This document shows, piece by piece, positions 8,291 through 18,372 of a DNA stretch of 64,000 nt. A model generated the notes under the pieces. The model was given only the letters and a program-made list of their open reading frames with translations. It made no database searches and was not told the DNA's origin. A program made the translations under genes and the position numbers. This DNA is from Fimbriiglobus ruber. Its GTDB lineage: Bacteria; Planctomycetota; Planctomycetia; Gemmatales; Gemmataceae. The stretch is from assembly GCF_002197845.1 (NCBI RefSeq), contig NZ_NIDE01000005.1:806001-870000 (forward strand), read 5' to 3'. Position 1 is the first letter of the stretch, and the number at the start of each line of letters is the position of its first letter.

Positions 8291-9277
8291 ATGACGGTCC
8301 ACGCGCGAAAACTCGGGACGACCGGGCTCACGGTCGGTCCGGTCGCGTTCGGCGGCAACGTGTTCGGGTGGACGGCCGACGAGGCGACGTCGTTCAAGCT
8401 CCTCGACGCCTGTGTCGCGGCCGGCTTCAACCTGATCGACACGGCCGACGTTTACTCACGGTGGGCGCCCGGGAACCAGGGGGGTGAGTCCGAAACGGTC
8501 ATCGGCAACTGGCTGAAGAAGACCGGGAACCGGGACAAGGTCGTGATCGCCACCAAGGTCGGCCTGGACATGGGCGGCAGTGACAAGGGGCTGTCACGCG
8601 CGTACGTTCTCCGGGCCGTCGAGCGGTCGCTGAACCGCCTCCAGATCGACACCATCGACCTCTACCAGTCGCACCGGGACGACGGCACACCCCAGGAAGA
8701 AACGCTGGGCGCGTACGCGGAACTGATCAAGCAGGGGAAGGTGCGGGCGATCGGTGCGTCCAATTATACGGCCGACCGGCTCGCGGAATCTCTGCGGATC
8801 AGCAAGCAACATAGCCTGCCCGCGTACCAGTGTCTCCAGCCCGAGTACAACTTGTACGACCGGACCGGGTTTGAAGCCGGCCTCGAACCGCTCTGCCGGG
8901 CGGAGAACATCGGGGTCATCACGTACTTCTCCCTGGCGGCCGGGTTCCTGACCGGCAAGTACCGGTCGGAGGCCGATCTCGGCAAGAGCCCGCGCGGGGC
9001 GAAGGTCAAGAACTACCTCAACGACCGCGGCTTCCGCATCCTCGCCGCCCTCGATGAGGTGGCCGGGCGCTACCAGTCGACGCCGGGCCGGGTGGCCCTG
9101 GCCTGGCTCTTCGCGAAGCCGGCCGTGACCGCTCCCATCGCCAGCGCGACCAGCCTGGAGCAGTTCGCCGACCTGGTCGAAGCGACGAAACTGGAACTCG
9201 ACGCCCAGGCGGTCGCGGCGCTGGACCTCGCGAGCGATCATCCCACGGTTACTTCGCCTCGGAATCTCCCGACGTGA
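8291..9277 (+). CDS. aldo/keto reductase
   Basis: The 328-residue NAD(P)H-dependent oxidoreductase has a predicted (beta/alpha)8 barrel. The N-terminus L-G-T-T-G-L-T-V-G-P-V-A-F-G-G-N-V-F-G is typical of the YajO/Tas-like branch. The catalytic tetrad is visible as Asp and Tyr in DTADVYSRW, Lys in V-V-I-A-T-K-V and His in YQSHRDDGT. The C-terminal P-I-A-S-A-T-S-L-E-Q-F region binds the cofactor phosphate in relatives. Physiological substrates of this branch are usually unknown. A GAGG site precedes the ATG. The cytochrome gene starts 44 bases downstream on the same strand, so co-transcription is possible. Confidence 0.92.
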   Translation: MTVHARKLGTTGLTVGPVAFGGNVFGWTADEATSFKLLDACVAAGFNLIDTADVYSRWAPGNQGGESETVIGNWLKKTGNRDKVVIATKVGLDMGGSDKGLSRAYVLRAVERSLNRLQIDTIDLYQSHRDDGTPQEETLGAYAELIKQGKVRAIGASNYTADRLAESLRISKQHSLPAYQCLQPEYNLYDRTGFEAGLEPLCRAENIGVITYFSLAAGFLTGKYRSEADLGKSPRGAKVKNYLNDRGFRILAALDEVAGRYQSTPGRVALAWLFAKPAVTAPIASATSLEQFADLVEATKLELDAQAVAALDLASDHPTVTSPRNLPT

Positions 9278-9321
9278 CCGGCTATACTGGGTAATCGGAT
9301 GGGCCGACGAGGGAGTGCTGC

Positions 9322-10668
9322 ATGCCACGAGTTGTCGCTTGGAGTTGCGTCGTTCTGTTCTTCTGCGCGGGCGGGGTGGCCGCCGCCGACCCCGTGGCTG
9401 CCACCCGCGGGAAGGCGGCGCTGGAAGGCACCGCGTTCATCCGCGCGTTCTGGCCGTCGTTCGGATACGCCGAGGCGTGGCGCGCGTGGGGTGTATCCGA
9501 GAAGCCGGCCGGGTACGACGCCGCGTTCCGCGAGCGCTACGGCCTGCACCCCGCGCCGTACCCGAACGACGGGCTGCCGATGGGGCTCCGCAAAGCGGAC
9601 TACCTGTTCACGAAGGGCATCGGCATCGACTGCATGGTCTGCCACGGCGGCTCGATCCTCGGCAAGAGCATCGTCGGCCTCGGGAACACGTCGCTCGACA
9701 TCCACTCGCTCTTCGAGGAACTGTACGCGGCCTCCAGGACGCCGACGCGCGTGCCCTTCGCTTTTTGCCAGGCACGGGGGACGAGTGAAGCCGGCGCGTT
9801 TTCCGTCTACCTGCTCGGCTTCCGCGAGCCGGACCTGACGCTCACCCACAAGTTCCGCGACCTCGGGCTGAAAGACGACGCCTGCGAAGACGTGCCGGCG
9901 TGGTGGCTGCTCAAGAAGAAGAAGACCATGTATTACGTCGGGGCGACGGACGCCCGGTCGGTCCGCAGCATGATGCAATTCATGATGCACCCGCTGACCA
10001 CCCGCGGCGACTTCGAACGGGCCGAGCCCGCGTTCCGTGACGTGCTGCAATACCTCCTCAGCATGGAGCCGCCGAAGTACCCGTTCCCGGTCGACGCGAA
10101 GAAGGCCACGGCCGGAAAGGTCGTGTTCGGCGAGCACTGCGCGAAGTGTCACGGGACGTACGGCGAGCGGTGGACGTACCCGAACAAGATCGTCCCGCTG
10201 GCCGAGATCGGGACCGACCCGAAGCGGTACGAGAACATCGGCCCGGCGTTCGGGGCGGCCTACGCCGAGAGTTGGTTCGCGAAGGAGAAGGCGGGCGGGT
10301 GGTTCCTGCCCGGCCAACCGCTCAAGCTGACCGCCGGCTACCAGGCCCCGCCGCTCGACGGCGTGTGGGCGACCGCGCCCTACTTCCACAACGGCTCGGT
10401 GCCGACGCTGGACGGCGTGTTGAACAGCCGGGCGCGGCCGAAGGTGTTCACCCGGTCGTTCGGGACGGGCGCGGACGACTACGACCGCGAGCGGGTCGGC
10501 TGGAAGGTCCGCGAGGTGTCGCCGCCGCCCGCCACGATGTCGGACATCGACCGCCGCCGGGTGTACGACACCACCCGCCCCGGCCGCGGGAACGCCGGCC
10601 ACACCTACGGCGACGACCTCGCGCCGGACGAGCGGGCGGCCGTGATCGAGTATTTGAAGACGCTGTGA
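9322..10668 (+). CDS. periplasmic di-haem c-type cytochrome
   Basis: The 448-residue product has a signal peptide (residues 1 to about 21, ending G-V-A-A-A) and two c-type haem attachment sites: CMVCHGG near residue 111 and CAKCHG near residue 274. The second site begins a C-terminal cytochrome-c domain containing A-P-P-L-D-G-V-W-A-T-A-P-Y-F-H-N-G-S-V-P-T-L, a segment found in planctomycete cytochromes related to the MauG/cytochrome c peroxidase superfamily. It probably transfers electrons in the periplasm; the partner is unknown. The last line R-A-A-V-I-E-Y-L-K-T-L is the usual C-terminal helix. A GGGAG site precedes the ATG. Confidence 0.88.
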   Translation: MPRVVAWSCVVLFFCAGGVAAADPVAATRGKAALEGTAFIRAFWPSFGYAEAWRAWGVSEKPAGYDAAFRERYGLHPAPYPNDGLPMGLRKADYLFTKGIGIDCMVCHGGSILGKSIVGLGNTSLDIHSLFEELYAASRTPTRVPFAFCQARGTSEAGAFSVYLLGFREPDLTLTHKFRDLGLKDDACEDVPAWWLLKKKKTMYYVGATDARSVRSMMQFMMHPLTTRGDFERAEPAFRDVLQYLLSMEPPKYPFPVDAKKATAGKVVFGEHCAKCHGTYGERWTYPNKIVPLAEIGTDPKRYENIGPAFGAAYAESWFAKEKAGGWFLPGQPLKLTAGYQAPPLDGVWATAPYFHNGSVPTLDGVLNSRARPKVFTRSFGTGADDYDRERVGWKVREVSPPPATMSDIDRRRVYDTTRPGRGNAGHTYGDDLAPDERAAVIEYLKTL

Positions 10669-10717
10669 CGGGCGGGACGGTTAGCGGAGCCTTACATCGT
10701 CAGTGCAGGAGGCCAGC

Positions 10718-10939
10718 ATGTTCTTCGCCGCCGGGCTCGTGGGGATTACGCTCTCGTTCGGGTCGGTGACTGCTCGTGAACAGGGTCTCAGCCTCGCGGG
10801 CGAAAATGTCCGGGCCAGGCTGACCCAGCGGGTCCAGCTCGCGTTACCTAATGGATGGGTTGTCACGAGTGTTGATCCGGAGACTACCCCACCCGACTGG
10901 CACACTCTCGTTCGTCAACGGTGGGTTTCACCGCACTGA
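10718..10939 (+). CDS. possible small secreted protein
   Basis: This 73-residue frame begins MFFAAGLVGITLSFG, a short signal-peptide-like segment, and has a perfect AGGAGG five bases before the ATG. The remainder (R-E-Q-G-L-S-L-A-G-E-N-V-R-A-R-L) has no recognised domain. Good initiation signals and position 49 bases after the cytochrome gene argue for it; shortness and a Trp/Arg-rich end of unclear composition argue against. It could also be a remnant of a longer gene. Confidence 0.4.
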   Translation: MFFAAGLVGITLSFGSVTAREQGLSLAGENVRARLTQRVQLALPNGWVVTSVDPETTPPDWHTLVRQRWVSPH

Positions 10940-11145
10940 ACGGGTCTTTTCCGGTCGTAAAGAAGCGGCAGACGCGGCAGCCAGATCTGCCGTGCGGACG
11001 ATCGACGTGGCGGCTCCAAAAGAATGACCGACTGTCGCCGAAGTGCCTCAGCGCTCGGCGCGCGGAGGCAGGAAATCGATGAAAGGAGACGCCCCGGAAT
11101 GGGGTACCGTCAAGCGAAGGAAGACGACGACCAGCTGCCCGTGTT

Positions 11146-11454
11146 TTAGTGCCAGAGCTGCGGCACCAACTGGGCCAGGCCGAGCGGAACCGTCCACCCG
11201 TGGAACCAGTCGCGAACGCGCTCGTTCCAGTCGGATGTGATCGCGTTGAGCGGTGCGCGGTCAGACACCGGCAGGGCCGCGGGAAGTTCGGAGGTGAGCG
11301 GCGGGGTCGGGTCCGGGGATTGGAAAAACTCCTGGGCGACCGGCCCACGTTCCTTCCCGGTGTCGTTCGGGCTCGCCGGCGATTCGGGCGGTTTGGCAAA
11401 AACTCCGGACGCCAGGCCGAGTGCGACGACGGACGCGAACAGACGAACGAGCAT
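11146..11454 (-). CDS. small secreted protein of unknown function
   Basis: The 102-residue product has a signal peptide (MLVRLFASVVALGLASGVFA, cleavage after residue 20), a Pro/Ser-rich spacer and a C-terminal part with W-N-E-R-V-R-D-W-F-H-G-W-T-V-P-L. AGAGGTGG lies about six bases upstream of the ATG. I do not recognise the family. The 3' end faces a gap (10940-11145) with no supported gene. Confidence 0.6.
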   Translation of the reverse strand: MLVRLFASVVALGLASGVFAKPPESPASPNDTGKERGPVAQEFFQSPDPTPPLTSELPAALPVSDRAPLNAITSDWNERVRDWFHGWTVPLGLAQLVPQLWH

Positions 11455-11670
11455 CGCCCCACCTCTTCATAATCTGCCGGACCGAGAGGGCGAGACGATA
11501 CCGTCGGGTCCGAAAATCGCAAGGGGAAAAGCGGGCGAAAATCGGGGGCTTCACGCGGAGCACACCTGTCGAACCAAACGGACGCTGTGTCTATACGCCG
11601 GATGCGTTGTACAACAGAGTTCAGGATCGCGCCCGCCGGATGACTCTTCCCCCTCGCAAAAAGGTCCGCC

Positions 11671-11904
11671 ATGCTCTCACTCACCGACCGCGTGTCCGCC
11701 GCGCTGAAAGAACACGTCGCGCCGGCCCTGGAGCTGGACGGGGCCGGGATCGAGGTCATAGACGTGACCGACGGGATCGCCCGGGTCCGGCTGACCGGAA
11801 CCTGTTCCGGGTGCCCGGCCACGATTGTGACGATCATCACCGGCCTGGAGAGCGAATTGCGGAAGTACGTGCCGGAGATCGAATTTCTCGAAGCGGTCGC
11901 GTGA
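11671..11904 (+). CDS. NifU C-terminal-like Fe-S scaffold protein
   Basis: The 77-residue product is a stand-alone NifU C-terminal (Nfu) domain. The Fe-S ligating motif C-S-G-C-P is present near residue 48, preceded by D-G-A-G-I-E-V-I-D-V-T-D-G-I-A-R-V-R-L-T-G and followed by the helix T-I-V-T-I-I-T-G-L-E. Such proteins carry or deliver [4Fe-4S] clusters. No other suf or isc gene is near. The sugar isomerase gene starts 66 bases downstream on the same strand. Confidence 0.92.
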   Translation: MLSLTDRVSAALKEHVAPALELDGAGIEVIDVTDGIARVRLTGTCSGCPATIVTIITGLESELRKYVPEIEFLEAVA

Positions 11905-11970
11905 TTTTTGGGCCGCGGGACGCGATAATCGCCGCTGCCCCTCCAAACTCGCTCCGCGAAAGGTGTTCCG

Positions 11971-12879
11971 ATGCAACTCGGGTTCGTGTCGGCGATCCTC
12001 GGTGACCTGACGCTGGAAGAAGTCTTCGCGTTCGCCGCCGACGAAGGGTTCCCGTGTGTCGAGGTCATGTGCTGGCCGCCCGGGAAGGCCGACCGCCGGT
12101 ACGCCGGGGTGACGCACCTGGACGTGTCCGAGTTCACGCACGACGCCGCCGCCCACGTCCACGACCTGATGCGGATTCACCGGGTGCAGATTTCCGGCCT
12201 CGGATATTACCCGAACCCGCTCGACCCCGACCCGGCCCACCGCCGGGTCGTCGGCGAACACCTCAAGAAGGTCATCCGGGCCGCGCCCGCGGTCGGGGTC
12301 GGGGTGGTCAACACGTTCATCGGGCGGGACTGGCGGCAGTCGGTCGCGGCCAACATGAGCCTGGTTCGCGAGGTCTGGACGCCGATCCTGGCCGAAGCAG
12401 CCACGGCTGGCGTGAAGATCGGGATCGAACACTGCCCGATGCTGTTTTCGGACGACGAGTGGCCGGGCGGGAAGAACGTGGCGGTCAGCCCAGCCGTCTG
12501 GCGGCAGCTGTTCGATCTCTTCCCCGACGGCCGGCTCGGGCTGAATTTCGACCCGTCGCACCTGATCTGGCAGTTCATCGACGCCGCCCGGGCGGTCCGC
12601 GAGTTCGGTCCACACATCGTCCACGTCCACGCGAAAGACGAGCGGATCGACCACGAGCGTCTATATGAGGTTGGGGCGATGGGCCTCGGCTGGCACCGCC
12701 CGAAGCTGCCCGGCCTCGGCGACGTGGCCTGGGGGCCGTTCTTCGCGGCCCTCACCGACAGCGGGTACAACGGCCCGGTCTGCATCGAGGTCGAGGACCG
12801 GGCCTACGAGGGGTCGCTGGCCGACCGTCGGCGGGCCCTGCGGCAGAGTAAGAAGTTCCTGGAACAGTTCTGCGGTTAG
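11971..12879 (+). CDS. sugar phosphate isomerase/epimerase (xylose isomerase-like TIM barrel)
   Basis: The 302-residue product has the AP-endonuclease-2/xylose-isomerase-like TIM-barrel pattern. The opening is [20 protein letters not shown]. Probable metal ligands are Glu in KIGIEHCPM, Asp and His in NFDPSHLIW, His in HIVHVHAKD and Glu in VCIEVEDRA. Members isomerise or epimerise sugars or sugar acids; the substrate is not predictable here. The next gene begins 24 bases downstream, so the two form a probable operon. Confidence 0.9.
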   Translation: MQLGFVSAILGDLTLEEVFAFAADEGFPCVEVMCWPPGKADRRYAGVTHLDVSEFTHDAAAHVHDLMRIHRVQISGLGYYPNPLDPDPAHRRVVGEHLKKVIRAAPAVGVGVVNTFIGRDWRQSVAANMSLVREVWTPILAEAATAGVKIGIEHCPMLFSDDEWPGGKNVAVSPAVWRQLFDLFPDGRLGLNFDPSHLIWQFIDAARAVREFGPHIVHVHAKDERIDHERLYEVGAMGLGWHRPKLPGLGDVAWGPFFAALTDSGYNGPVCIEVEDRAYEGSLADRRRALRQSKKFLEQFCG

Positions 12880-12903
12880 CGCCCCGGTCCGGAGGATGGG
12901 ATC

Positions 12904-14739
12904 GTGAACCACTCGCACGACAAGTACTACACGCCCGACGAGGAATACCAGATCGCCCGGGCGGTCTGGGCGAACGACGGGGACGCGAAGCATGCCGCCC
13001 ACCATCTGGCCGCCGCGCTGGTGAGCGACCCGCACCACCCGGACCGGCTCCGCCTACTCGACGACATCATCGCCGGCACCCGCGACCCGCTCGCGATGGC
13101 TCCCCTGAGCGAAGAAGGCAACTACCTGGGTACTGTCGCTGTCCGGGCTTACGTACTGGCGAAGACCGGGCGGGTGCCCGAGGCGGTCGCGCTGATCGGG
13201 CAGGTCCACCACGCCCGGCCGGACGTGCCCTTCCTCGACTGGGCGGTCGACTGGCTGACGCGGGAGCCCGCGGCGGCCGCTTTGATTCAGCCGTCGGCCC
13301 TGTTCGGCTTCTTCGGCCCGCTCATTTCGAAGTACCCGGGAAACGTGATCGAGGTGCCGGCCGCCCGGGCCGAGTTGGAAGCCGCCCTGCGCTTCCACGA
13401 GGCGGCGGTCCGCGACCCGCACCCCGATCCGATGCTGAGCTACCTCAAGATCGCGCTGCTCCGCAAACTCGGCCGGTTGGACGACGCCGAGCGGCTGGCG
13501 CGGGCCTGTTACGACCGGGAGCCGAATTACTTCTTCTCGACGGCGCTGGCCATGATCTGCCAGTCACGGGAGAACTACGCCGAGTGGTTGCACTGGCAAA
13601 ACAAGGCCCTCGAACACGACCCCGCGGACACGGCCGTCCGCCGCGACCTGGGCGATTGGCACCTCGAACGCGGCCAGGTCACCGAAGCCGCCCGGTACTA
13701 CCAGGACGCCTTCAACCTGGAGTCGACCGATGAGTGGTCGGAAGCGTCCCTGCTCTTCGCGAAACACCGGCTCGAGCCGGACGGGCCGTGGCTGGCCCGC
13801 CTCCAGGCGTTCGCCGTCGCTCACCCGGAAAGTGATCGGGCGCGGTCGCTACTCGGGGTCAACCAACCCTATGTGACCAGCCTCCCGACGCCGGTCGAGG
13901 CGATGGTGAACGTCTTGCCGAAATTGCTGGCCGATATCCGCAAGGACCCCAGCAAGTTGCCGGACGGCGAACTCCGGTTTACCGTTTCCTCGATGGAAGC
14001 CCCGTCGGCCCGGATGTCGGTCCAATTGCAACTCCAGGCCCTCGGCAGCGACGCCACGATTTCCGTGGAGTACGAGACGGTCCAGAAGCCGGACCCGCGT
14101 GTTCCCCGGGTGGAGGTGACGCACCAGGTCTGGCGCTATTTGGAGAAAGCGCCAGACAACACCAAGCGGTCCGCCAAGCGGCTGACGACCGACCCGCTGC
14201 CGGCCGTCCCGGAGCCGCCGCCCGGGATCGCGGCGGCGGTCGCCCGGCTCGCCGGGTTGGTCTACGAGCGGCCGAGTTGGTACACGTCGACCGGGACGGC
14301 AGTTGCGAAGTTTCACGCCCCGACCCCGGAACAGTTCCTCGGGGTCATGGCCCATCCGCCGGAGATGCCGACCGACTGGTACGCGCCGGACTGGGTGCTG
14401 CGGTGCCAGGTCGCGGCAGCCATGATGATCGCCCACCTGCCGGACGGCCGGGCCGTGTTGCTCGACCTGCTTCAGGGCCCCTACGACTGGACGATCACCG
14501 CCGCGGCCATCGCGCTCACGGCCGCCGCCGAGCGCGACCCGACTGTTACCGACGACGCGCTGCCGCTGTTCCTCGAACTCCTGCAAAATCAGCCGCAGCC
14601 CGGGTTCGTCTGTTACCAACACCCGCTGGCCTGCCTGATCCAACAGCTGCCCGGGGTGTCGGAAGACGTTCGGAAATACTTCGCCGAATTTCAGGCGAAG
14701 CTGGAGCGCGACGATCGAGAAGAGGAACAAAGCGAATAA
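12904..14739 (+). CDS. TPR-like protein of unknown function
   Basis: The 611-residue soluble protein has no signal peptide. The first 300 residues are helical with tetratricopeptide-like spacing (for example L-G-R-L-D-D-A-E-R-L-A-R-A-C-Y and E-A-A-R-Y-Y-Q-D-A-F-N-L-E), so it is probably a protein-protein interaction scaffold. The second half contains a beta-rich segment (F-T-V-S-S-M-E-A-P) and an Ala-rich helical end. The GTG start at 12904 follows GGAGG with good spacing. It is the second gene of a probable operon with the TIM-barrel isomerase; a functional link is not evident. Confidence 0.7.
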   Translation: MNHSHDKYYTPDEEYQIARAVWANDGDAKHAAHHLAAALVSDPHHPDRLRLLDDIIAGTRDPLAMAPLSEEGNYLGTVAVRAYVLAKTGRVPEAVALIGQVHHARPDVPFLDWAVDWLTREPAAAALIQPSALFGFFGPLISKYPGNVIEVPAARAELEAALRFHEAAVRDPHPDPMLSYLKIALLRKLGRLDDAERLARACYDREPNYFFSTALAMICQSRENYAEWLHWQNKALEHDPADTAVRRDLGDWHLERGQVTEAARYYQDAFNLESTDEWSEASLLFAKHRLEPDGPWLARLQAFAVAHPESDRARSLLGVNQPYVTSLPTPVEAMVNVLPKLLADIRKDPSKLPDGELRFTVSSMEAPSARMSVQLQLQALGSDATISVEYETVQKPDPRVPRVEVTHQVWRYLEKAPDNTKRSAKRLTTDPLPAVPEPPPGIAAAVARLAGLVYERPSWYTSTGTAVAKFHAPTPEQFLGVMAHPPEMPTDWYAPDWVLRCQVAAAMMIAHLPDGRAVLLDLLQGPYDWTITAAAIALTAAAERDPTVTDDALPLFLELLQNQPQPGFVCYQHPLACLIQQLPGVSEDVRKYFAEFQAKLERDDREEEQSE

Positions 14740-14886
14740 CAGTGAGCCGGCCCGGACGTATGGAGAAAAGCGGCGGTATCGCCGCTCTCAACCGATTCGC
14801 CCGAATAATCTACCTCTTTTAACTTTCGCACGGTTTGCCCGACCCGTACCGTAGTGATGCCCACTTTCACTCGCCCCGAGGTCGGC

Positions 14887-15876
14887 ATGCGTGGTCGGTC
14901 CCGCCCCGGGTTTACGCTGATCGAACTGTTGGTCGTGATCGCGATCATCGCGATCCTGATCGGGCTGTTGCTGCCCGCCGTCCAGAAGGTCCGGGCGGCC
15001 GCGGCACGGACGCAGTGCATCAACAAGCTCAAGCAGCTCGCGATCGCGTCCCATTCCTACCACGACATTATCGGGTATCTGCCGCCCGGGGTGGCCTTGC
15101 CGGGGCCGGACGGCAAGTACACGTGCCTGTTCGTCGAACTTCTCCCGCAGATCGAGCAGTCGGCGGTGTACGCGCAGTGGGACGCGGTCAACCCCGCGAA
15201 CAACTTCGGCGGGGCCGGCACGACCGCCGCCGCGGCGATCTCGACGTTCCTCTGCCCGACGGCCGACGTGCCCTCGAACCCCGTGACGTTCGGTTCTCAG
15301 CTGTTCGGTGCGTGCAGTTACGGGGGCAACGCCGGCACCATTTCGTTCCCACCCGCGCGGGCCACAAACGACGGCGTGTTCACGTACGCCACCACGACCA
15401 GCCGGAACCAGACGCGGCTCCTCGACATCACCGACGGCACCTCGAACACCCTCCTCCTGGGCGAGCGGGTGATCGGGGACGGAAATTTGGACAGCTACCT
15501 GATCGCCCCGATCCAACCCGCCCCATCGCCACCGCTCCAACCGTCGAGTCTATTCGTGATGTGGGCCCAGGTCCCGGGCGTGAACGCCGGCGGCGGCTAC
15601 CTCCTCGCCGGCAGCGTCTCGATCAACACCGGCTTCCCGACCGCGTACATACCGCCGCCGCCGAAGACCCCGCCCGTCCCCCCGCCGCCCGTCCCCTGGA
15701 GTTCCATCAACATCAACGTCTGGAACCGACTCAGCACGTACGGCAGCCGCCACACCGGCGGCGCGAATTTCGCGCTGGCCGACGGGTCGGTCCGCTTCCT
15801 GCCGGACTCGACTCCGATACCGACACTGGCCGCCCTCAGCACCCGGGCGGGGGGCGAGGTCGTTTCCGTTGAGTAG
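14887..15876 (+). CDS. DUF1559 protein with prepilin-type N-terminus
   Basis: This is the second DUF1559 member of the window, 329 residues from the start at 14887 (GTG/ATG codons at 14854/14857 would lengthen it by about ten residues). It opens [19 protein letters not shown], followed by [17 protein letters not shown]-x-N-K-L-K-Q-L, and ends with the family's [18 protein letters not shown] Pro-rich insertion ([13 protein letters not shown]) lies before the C-terminal motif. It is predicted to be processed like a pseudopilin and displayed on the envelope. No lipoprotein partner follows it, unlike the copy at 2801. Confidence 0.9.
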   Translation: MRGRSRPGFTLIELLVVIAIIAILIGLLLPAVQKVRAAAARTQCINKLKQLAIASHSYHDIIGYLPPGVALPGPDGKYTCLFVELLPQIEQSAVYAQWDAVNPANNFGGAGTTAAAAISTFLCPTADVPSNPVTFGSQLFGACSYGGNAGTISFPPARATNDGVFTYATTTSRNQTRLLDITDGTSNTLLLGERVIGDGNLDSYLIAPIQPAPSPPLQPSSLFVMWAQVPGVNAGGGYLLAGSVSINTGFPTAYIPPPPKTPPVPPPPVPWSSININVWNRLSTYGSRHTGGANFALADGSVRFLPDSTPIPTLAALSTRAGGEVVSVE

Positions 15877-15918
15877 GCGATCAAACTGGGGTCCGCCAGC
15901 AGAAGACCCGAGATCCCG

Positions 15919-17523
15919 TCACTTCGTGGCAATTTTTTCCTTCAGGCGAAGGATGTAGCGGTCCAGGCTGGTGCGGTGCGGCTCTGCGGGGAACTGCCCA
16001 CGCTCGCCGGGCACCAGCCCCGCCAGCACTTCCGCAACCGCGTCGCACACACGAACCGGGATTTTGGGAGTCTTGTCTTCGCCTCTGACAAAGCCGGCCA
16101 GCTGCGGAGGGAGCGGAGGGGGTACTCCGGGAGGTGGAAGTGGTATCGGCCCGAACCGCCCGTCGTCGGGCACATAGTAGACCCGGTCGGTCGGCTCCTT
16201 ATCGTCGAGCAGCGGTTTCAGTAACGCAATCGACCAGGAGCCCTTCGCGTCGCGGAGCGTACTCGCCAATAAACGCCGCTCCACCGGGTTAGCCTTCTCG
16301 AACGCCCGCCGAAACGTGGGAGCGGCTGACTCCCCGGCCCGGGCGGCCATCACCTCGAAAACGTGGTACTGCGCCCCATCCTTTCGCTCCCCGGCGGTCA
16401 ACCCGTCGAGCAATTGATTCCCCTTTTCGACGATCAATTTGGCCTCGTCGGTGCCGATCGCTTCCGCGGCCTCCACGAAGACGTACACGTTCGTGGTCCG
16501 GCGGAAGATGCCGCGCACCGCCGCCCGGACGGCCGGTTCCTTGCACCAGGCAGCCGCGTGAACGAATTCGTCCACCACTACCCCGCCGTTGGCGATACCT
16601 TGCCGGGTAGACTCTTTGTCTTCCTCGACTTTTCCGACGTCAAAACTGTTTAGCCGCGCGGCGATAATCGGGGCGAACTCTTCGGGGAAGTAGTAAAGCA
16701 GCCGCAGCGCGGCCCCGGTTTGGTAATTGCTTCCGTAATTCCAGCCAGCCTCGGGCATCCCGGTCGTCCGGTAGTCGACCAAAAGCGACTCGAACAGTGT
16801 TCGGGTCGGGTCGTCAGAGGCCCAGATCTTTTGAATTCGTTCGCGGAACGCGCGGTCTTCCACCGGGCTGTTGATGACCGTGCAAGCGGTCATCTGATAC
16901 CGCGCCGCCATGTACGGCCGGCCGACGATCTGTCCAATCGCGACGAAGCACAAATCCCCGATTTTGACCGGGTACTTATCGACGTGATCGCCGTCTTTTA
17001 GTTCCCTGCTGGGCGAGTCGATCAACTTGGCGTCCCGGGGATTGATCGGATTCCCGGGCAACTCATCGGAAAACCACGTCGTCCCATCGCGGGAAATGGC
17101 GTTCGGGTCGCCGTGCTGGAAAGTCAATTTGGTGGGCGTTTTGTCGCCCAGTGCTTCGAGTAGCAACGGGAGCGCGTCTGGCCCGAGGGCGACGAGGTCG
17201 TGCAGCGGTTGGGAAAACTTCAACCCGTGGTTCGTCACCGTCATCGAACCCATCTGAACGTGGCCAGGAACGGGAAGGAAAGCGTACCCGCCGAAGGTCT
17301 GAGAGTACCCGACATCCGGCCGGTCGACCTCGGCGAGCCGGGCGATGAGTGCCTGGATGCGATCGCTTTTTTCCTTGGTGGCCGGCGCCCGCGGACGGAG
17401 GCGGACGTTCGGCGGGTCGACCAACTTCAATTGCGGGCGGTCGTCCCGGACCGGCGGGTCGGCGGCCGGCGCGGGCATGGATAAGACAGAAACAAGTATC
17501 AACACGGCCATCCGGGCTAACAT
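15919..17523 (-). CDS. secreted protein of unknown function
   Basis: The 534-residue product has a signal peptide (MLARMAVLILVSVLSMPAPA, followed by A-D-P-P). Segments such as L-G-P-D-A-L-P-L-L-L-E-A-L-G-D-K-T-P and A-P-T-F-R-R-A-F-E-K-A-N have HEAT-repeat-like helical spacing, and C-F-V-A-I-G-Q-I-V-G-R-P-Y is a motif seen in planctomycete exported proteins. I do not recognise a named family. The frame is open upstream to 17670, but that stretch lacks signal character. The DUF932-like gene lies 156 bases upstream on the same strand. Confidence 0.7.
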   Translation of the reverse strand: MLARMAVLILVSVLSMPAPAADPPVRDDRPQLKLVDPPNVRLRPRAPATKEKSDRIQALIARLAEVDRPDVGYSQTFGGYAFLPVPGHVQMGSMTVTNHGLKFSQPLHDLVALGPDALPLLLEALGDKTPTKLTFQHGDPNAISRDGTTWFSDELPGNPINPRDAKLIDSPSRELKDGDHVDKYPVKIGDLCFVAIGQIVGRPYMAARYQMTACTVINSPVEDRAFRERIQKIWASDDPTRTLFESLLVDYRTTGMPEAGWNYGSNYQTGAALRLLYYFPEEFAPIIAARLNSFDVGKVEEDKESTRQGIANGGVVVDEFVHAAAWCKEPAVRAAVRGIFRRTTNVYVFVEAAEAIGTDEAKLIVEKGNQLLDGLTAGERKDGAQYHVFEVMAARAGESAAPTFRRAFEKANPVERRLLASTLRDAKGSWSIALLKPLLDDKEPTDRVYYVPDDGRFGPIPLPPPGVPPPLPPQLAGFVRGEDKTPKIPVRVCDAVAEVLAGLVPGERGQFPAEPHRTSLDRYILRLKEKIATK

Positions 17524-17679
17524 GGCGCTGTCTCCGGGCCAAAGGCAGCCGCCACGGGTGGAGCCCGAGGCTCGCAACCACACTGCCATAGCGAGGTAAC
17601 TCGGCATTTCGCGGTATTGGGGCGACAAAAGTTGGTGCAAGTCGGCCGAATCGAAGTGGTGCGACGACATCCCACCCGA

Positions 17680-18372
17680 TTACGACGCCGCACCCGCCAA
17701 CACCTCGCGCCGCGCCGCACTCCGAGTCGGCCCGGGTGTCGGCGGCATGCCCCCCACGGCGATCCCGCCGCCGAATTCTTCCAAGTTCCACCGTAGGTCC
17801 GGGTCGCGGGTCTCGCGGGCCGTCGCGGTGACCGCGTTGGCCAGGCCGAACTGGGACAGGTCGCCGTCGCGGAAGAACTGGTCCGTGATCCGTTCCATGA
17901 GGTGGCTGGCCCCCAAGGCGGCCAATCGGGACAGCATGGGCATCATGGTCAGCGCGAAGTCGGCGGCCGTCTCGCTGGCCGTTCGCACCCGGTCGAAGGT
18001 GTCGGCGAACACGTCCGGATCGCAGCACGCCGCCACGGCTTCCCGGACGGCTTGCAGGGACTCACGCGGGTCGCTCGCTTCCAACCCGACGAGGTGCCGC
18101 GTCCCGACGGTGCGGGCCACGATCGCCCCGTTCTGGCAGACCAACCGGAACAGGTACGGGTGGACCCACACCTCCCCGCCGACGGCCCGGAGAGCTACCC
18201 CGCCCTGCAACCGGTCGCCCAGCCGCACGTCTTTGAGGCCCGGGAGGACGGACCTGGCGAGCAACCGTCGGCCGTCGTCGGCGGTATCGGTCACCCGCCC
18301 CTGGTGGGCCTTGACTTCGTCGGTGAACGTCGCGAGCAGTTGGGCCGTCGTCGGCCCGGCATGGGAACGCAT
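17680..18372 (-). CDS. DUF932-like protein
   Basis: The 230-residue product resembles DUF932/phage-plasmid-like proteins: a central Y-L-F-R-L-V-C-Q-N-G-A-I-V matches the family's V-C-x-N-G box, followed by T-R-H-L, and the C-terminus has the L-A-N-A-V-T-A-T-A-R segment. DUF932 genes are often carried on phages, plasmids and integrated elements and their function is unknown. The match was made by eye and is moderate. About 360 bases without a supported gene lie upstream (18373-18735). Confidence 0.55.
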   Translation of the reverse strand: MRSHAGPTTAQLLATFTDEVKAHQGRVTDTADDGRRLLARSVLPGLKDVRLGDRLQGGVALRAVGGEVWVHPYLFRLVCQNGAIVARTVGTRHLVGLEASDPRESLQAVREAVAACCDPDVFADTFDRVRTASETAADFALTMMPMLSRLAALGASHLMERITDQFFRDGDLSQFGLANAVTATARETRDPDLRWNLEEFGGGIAVGGMPPTPGPTRSAARREVLAGAAS

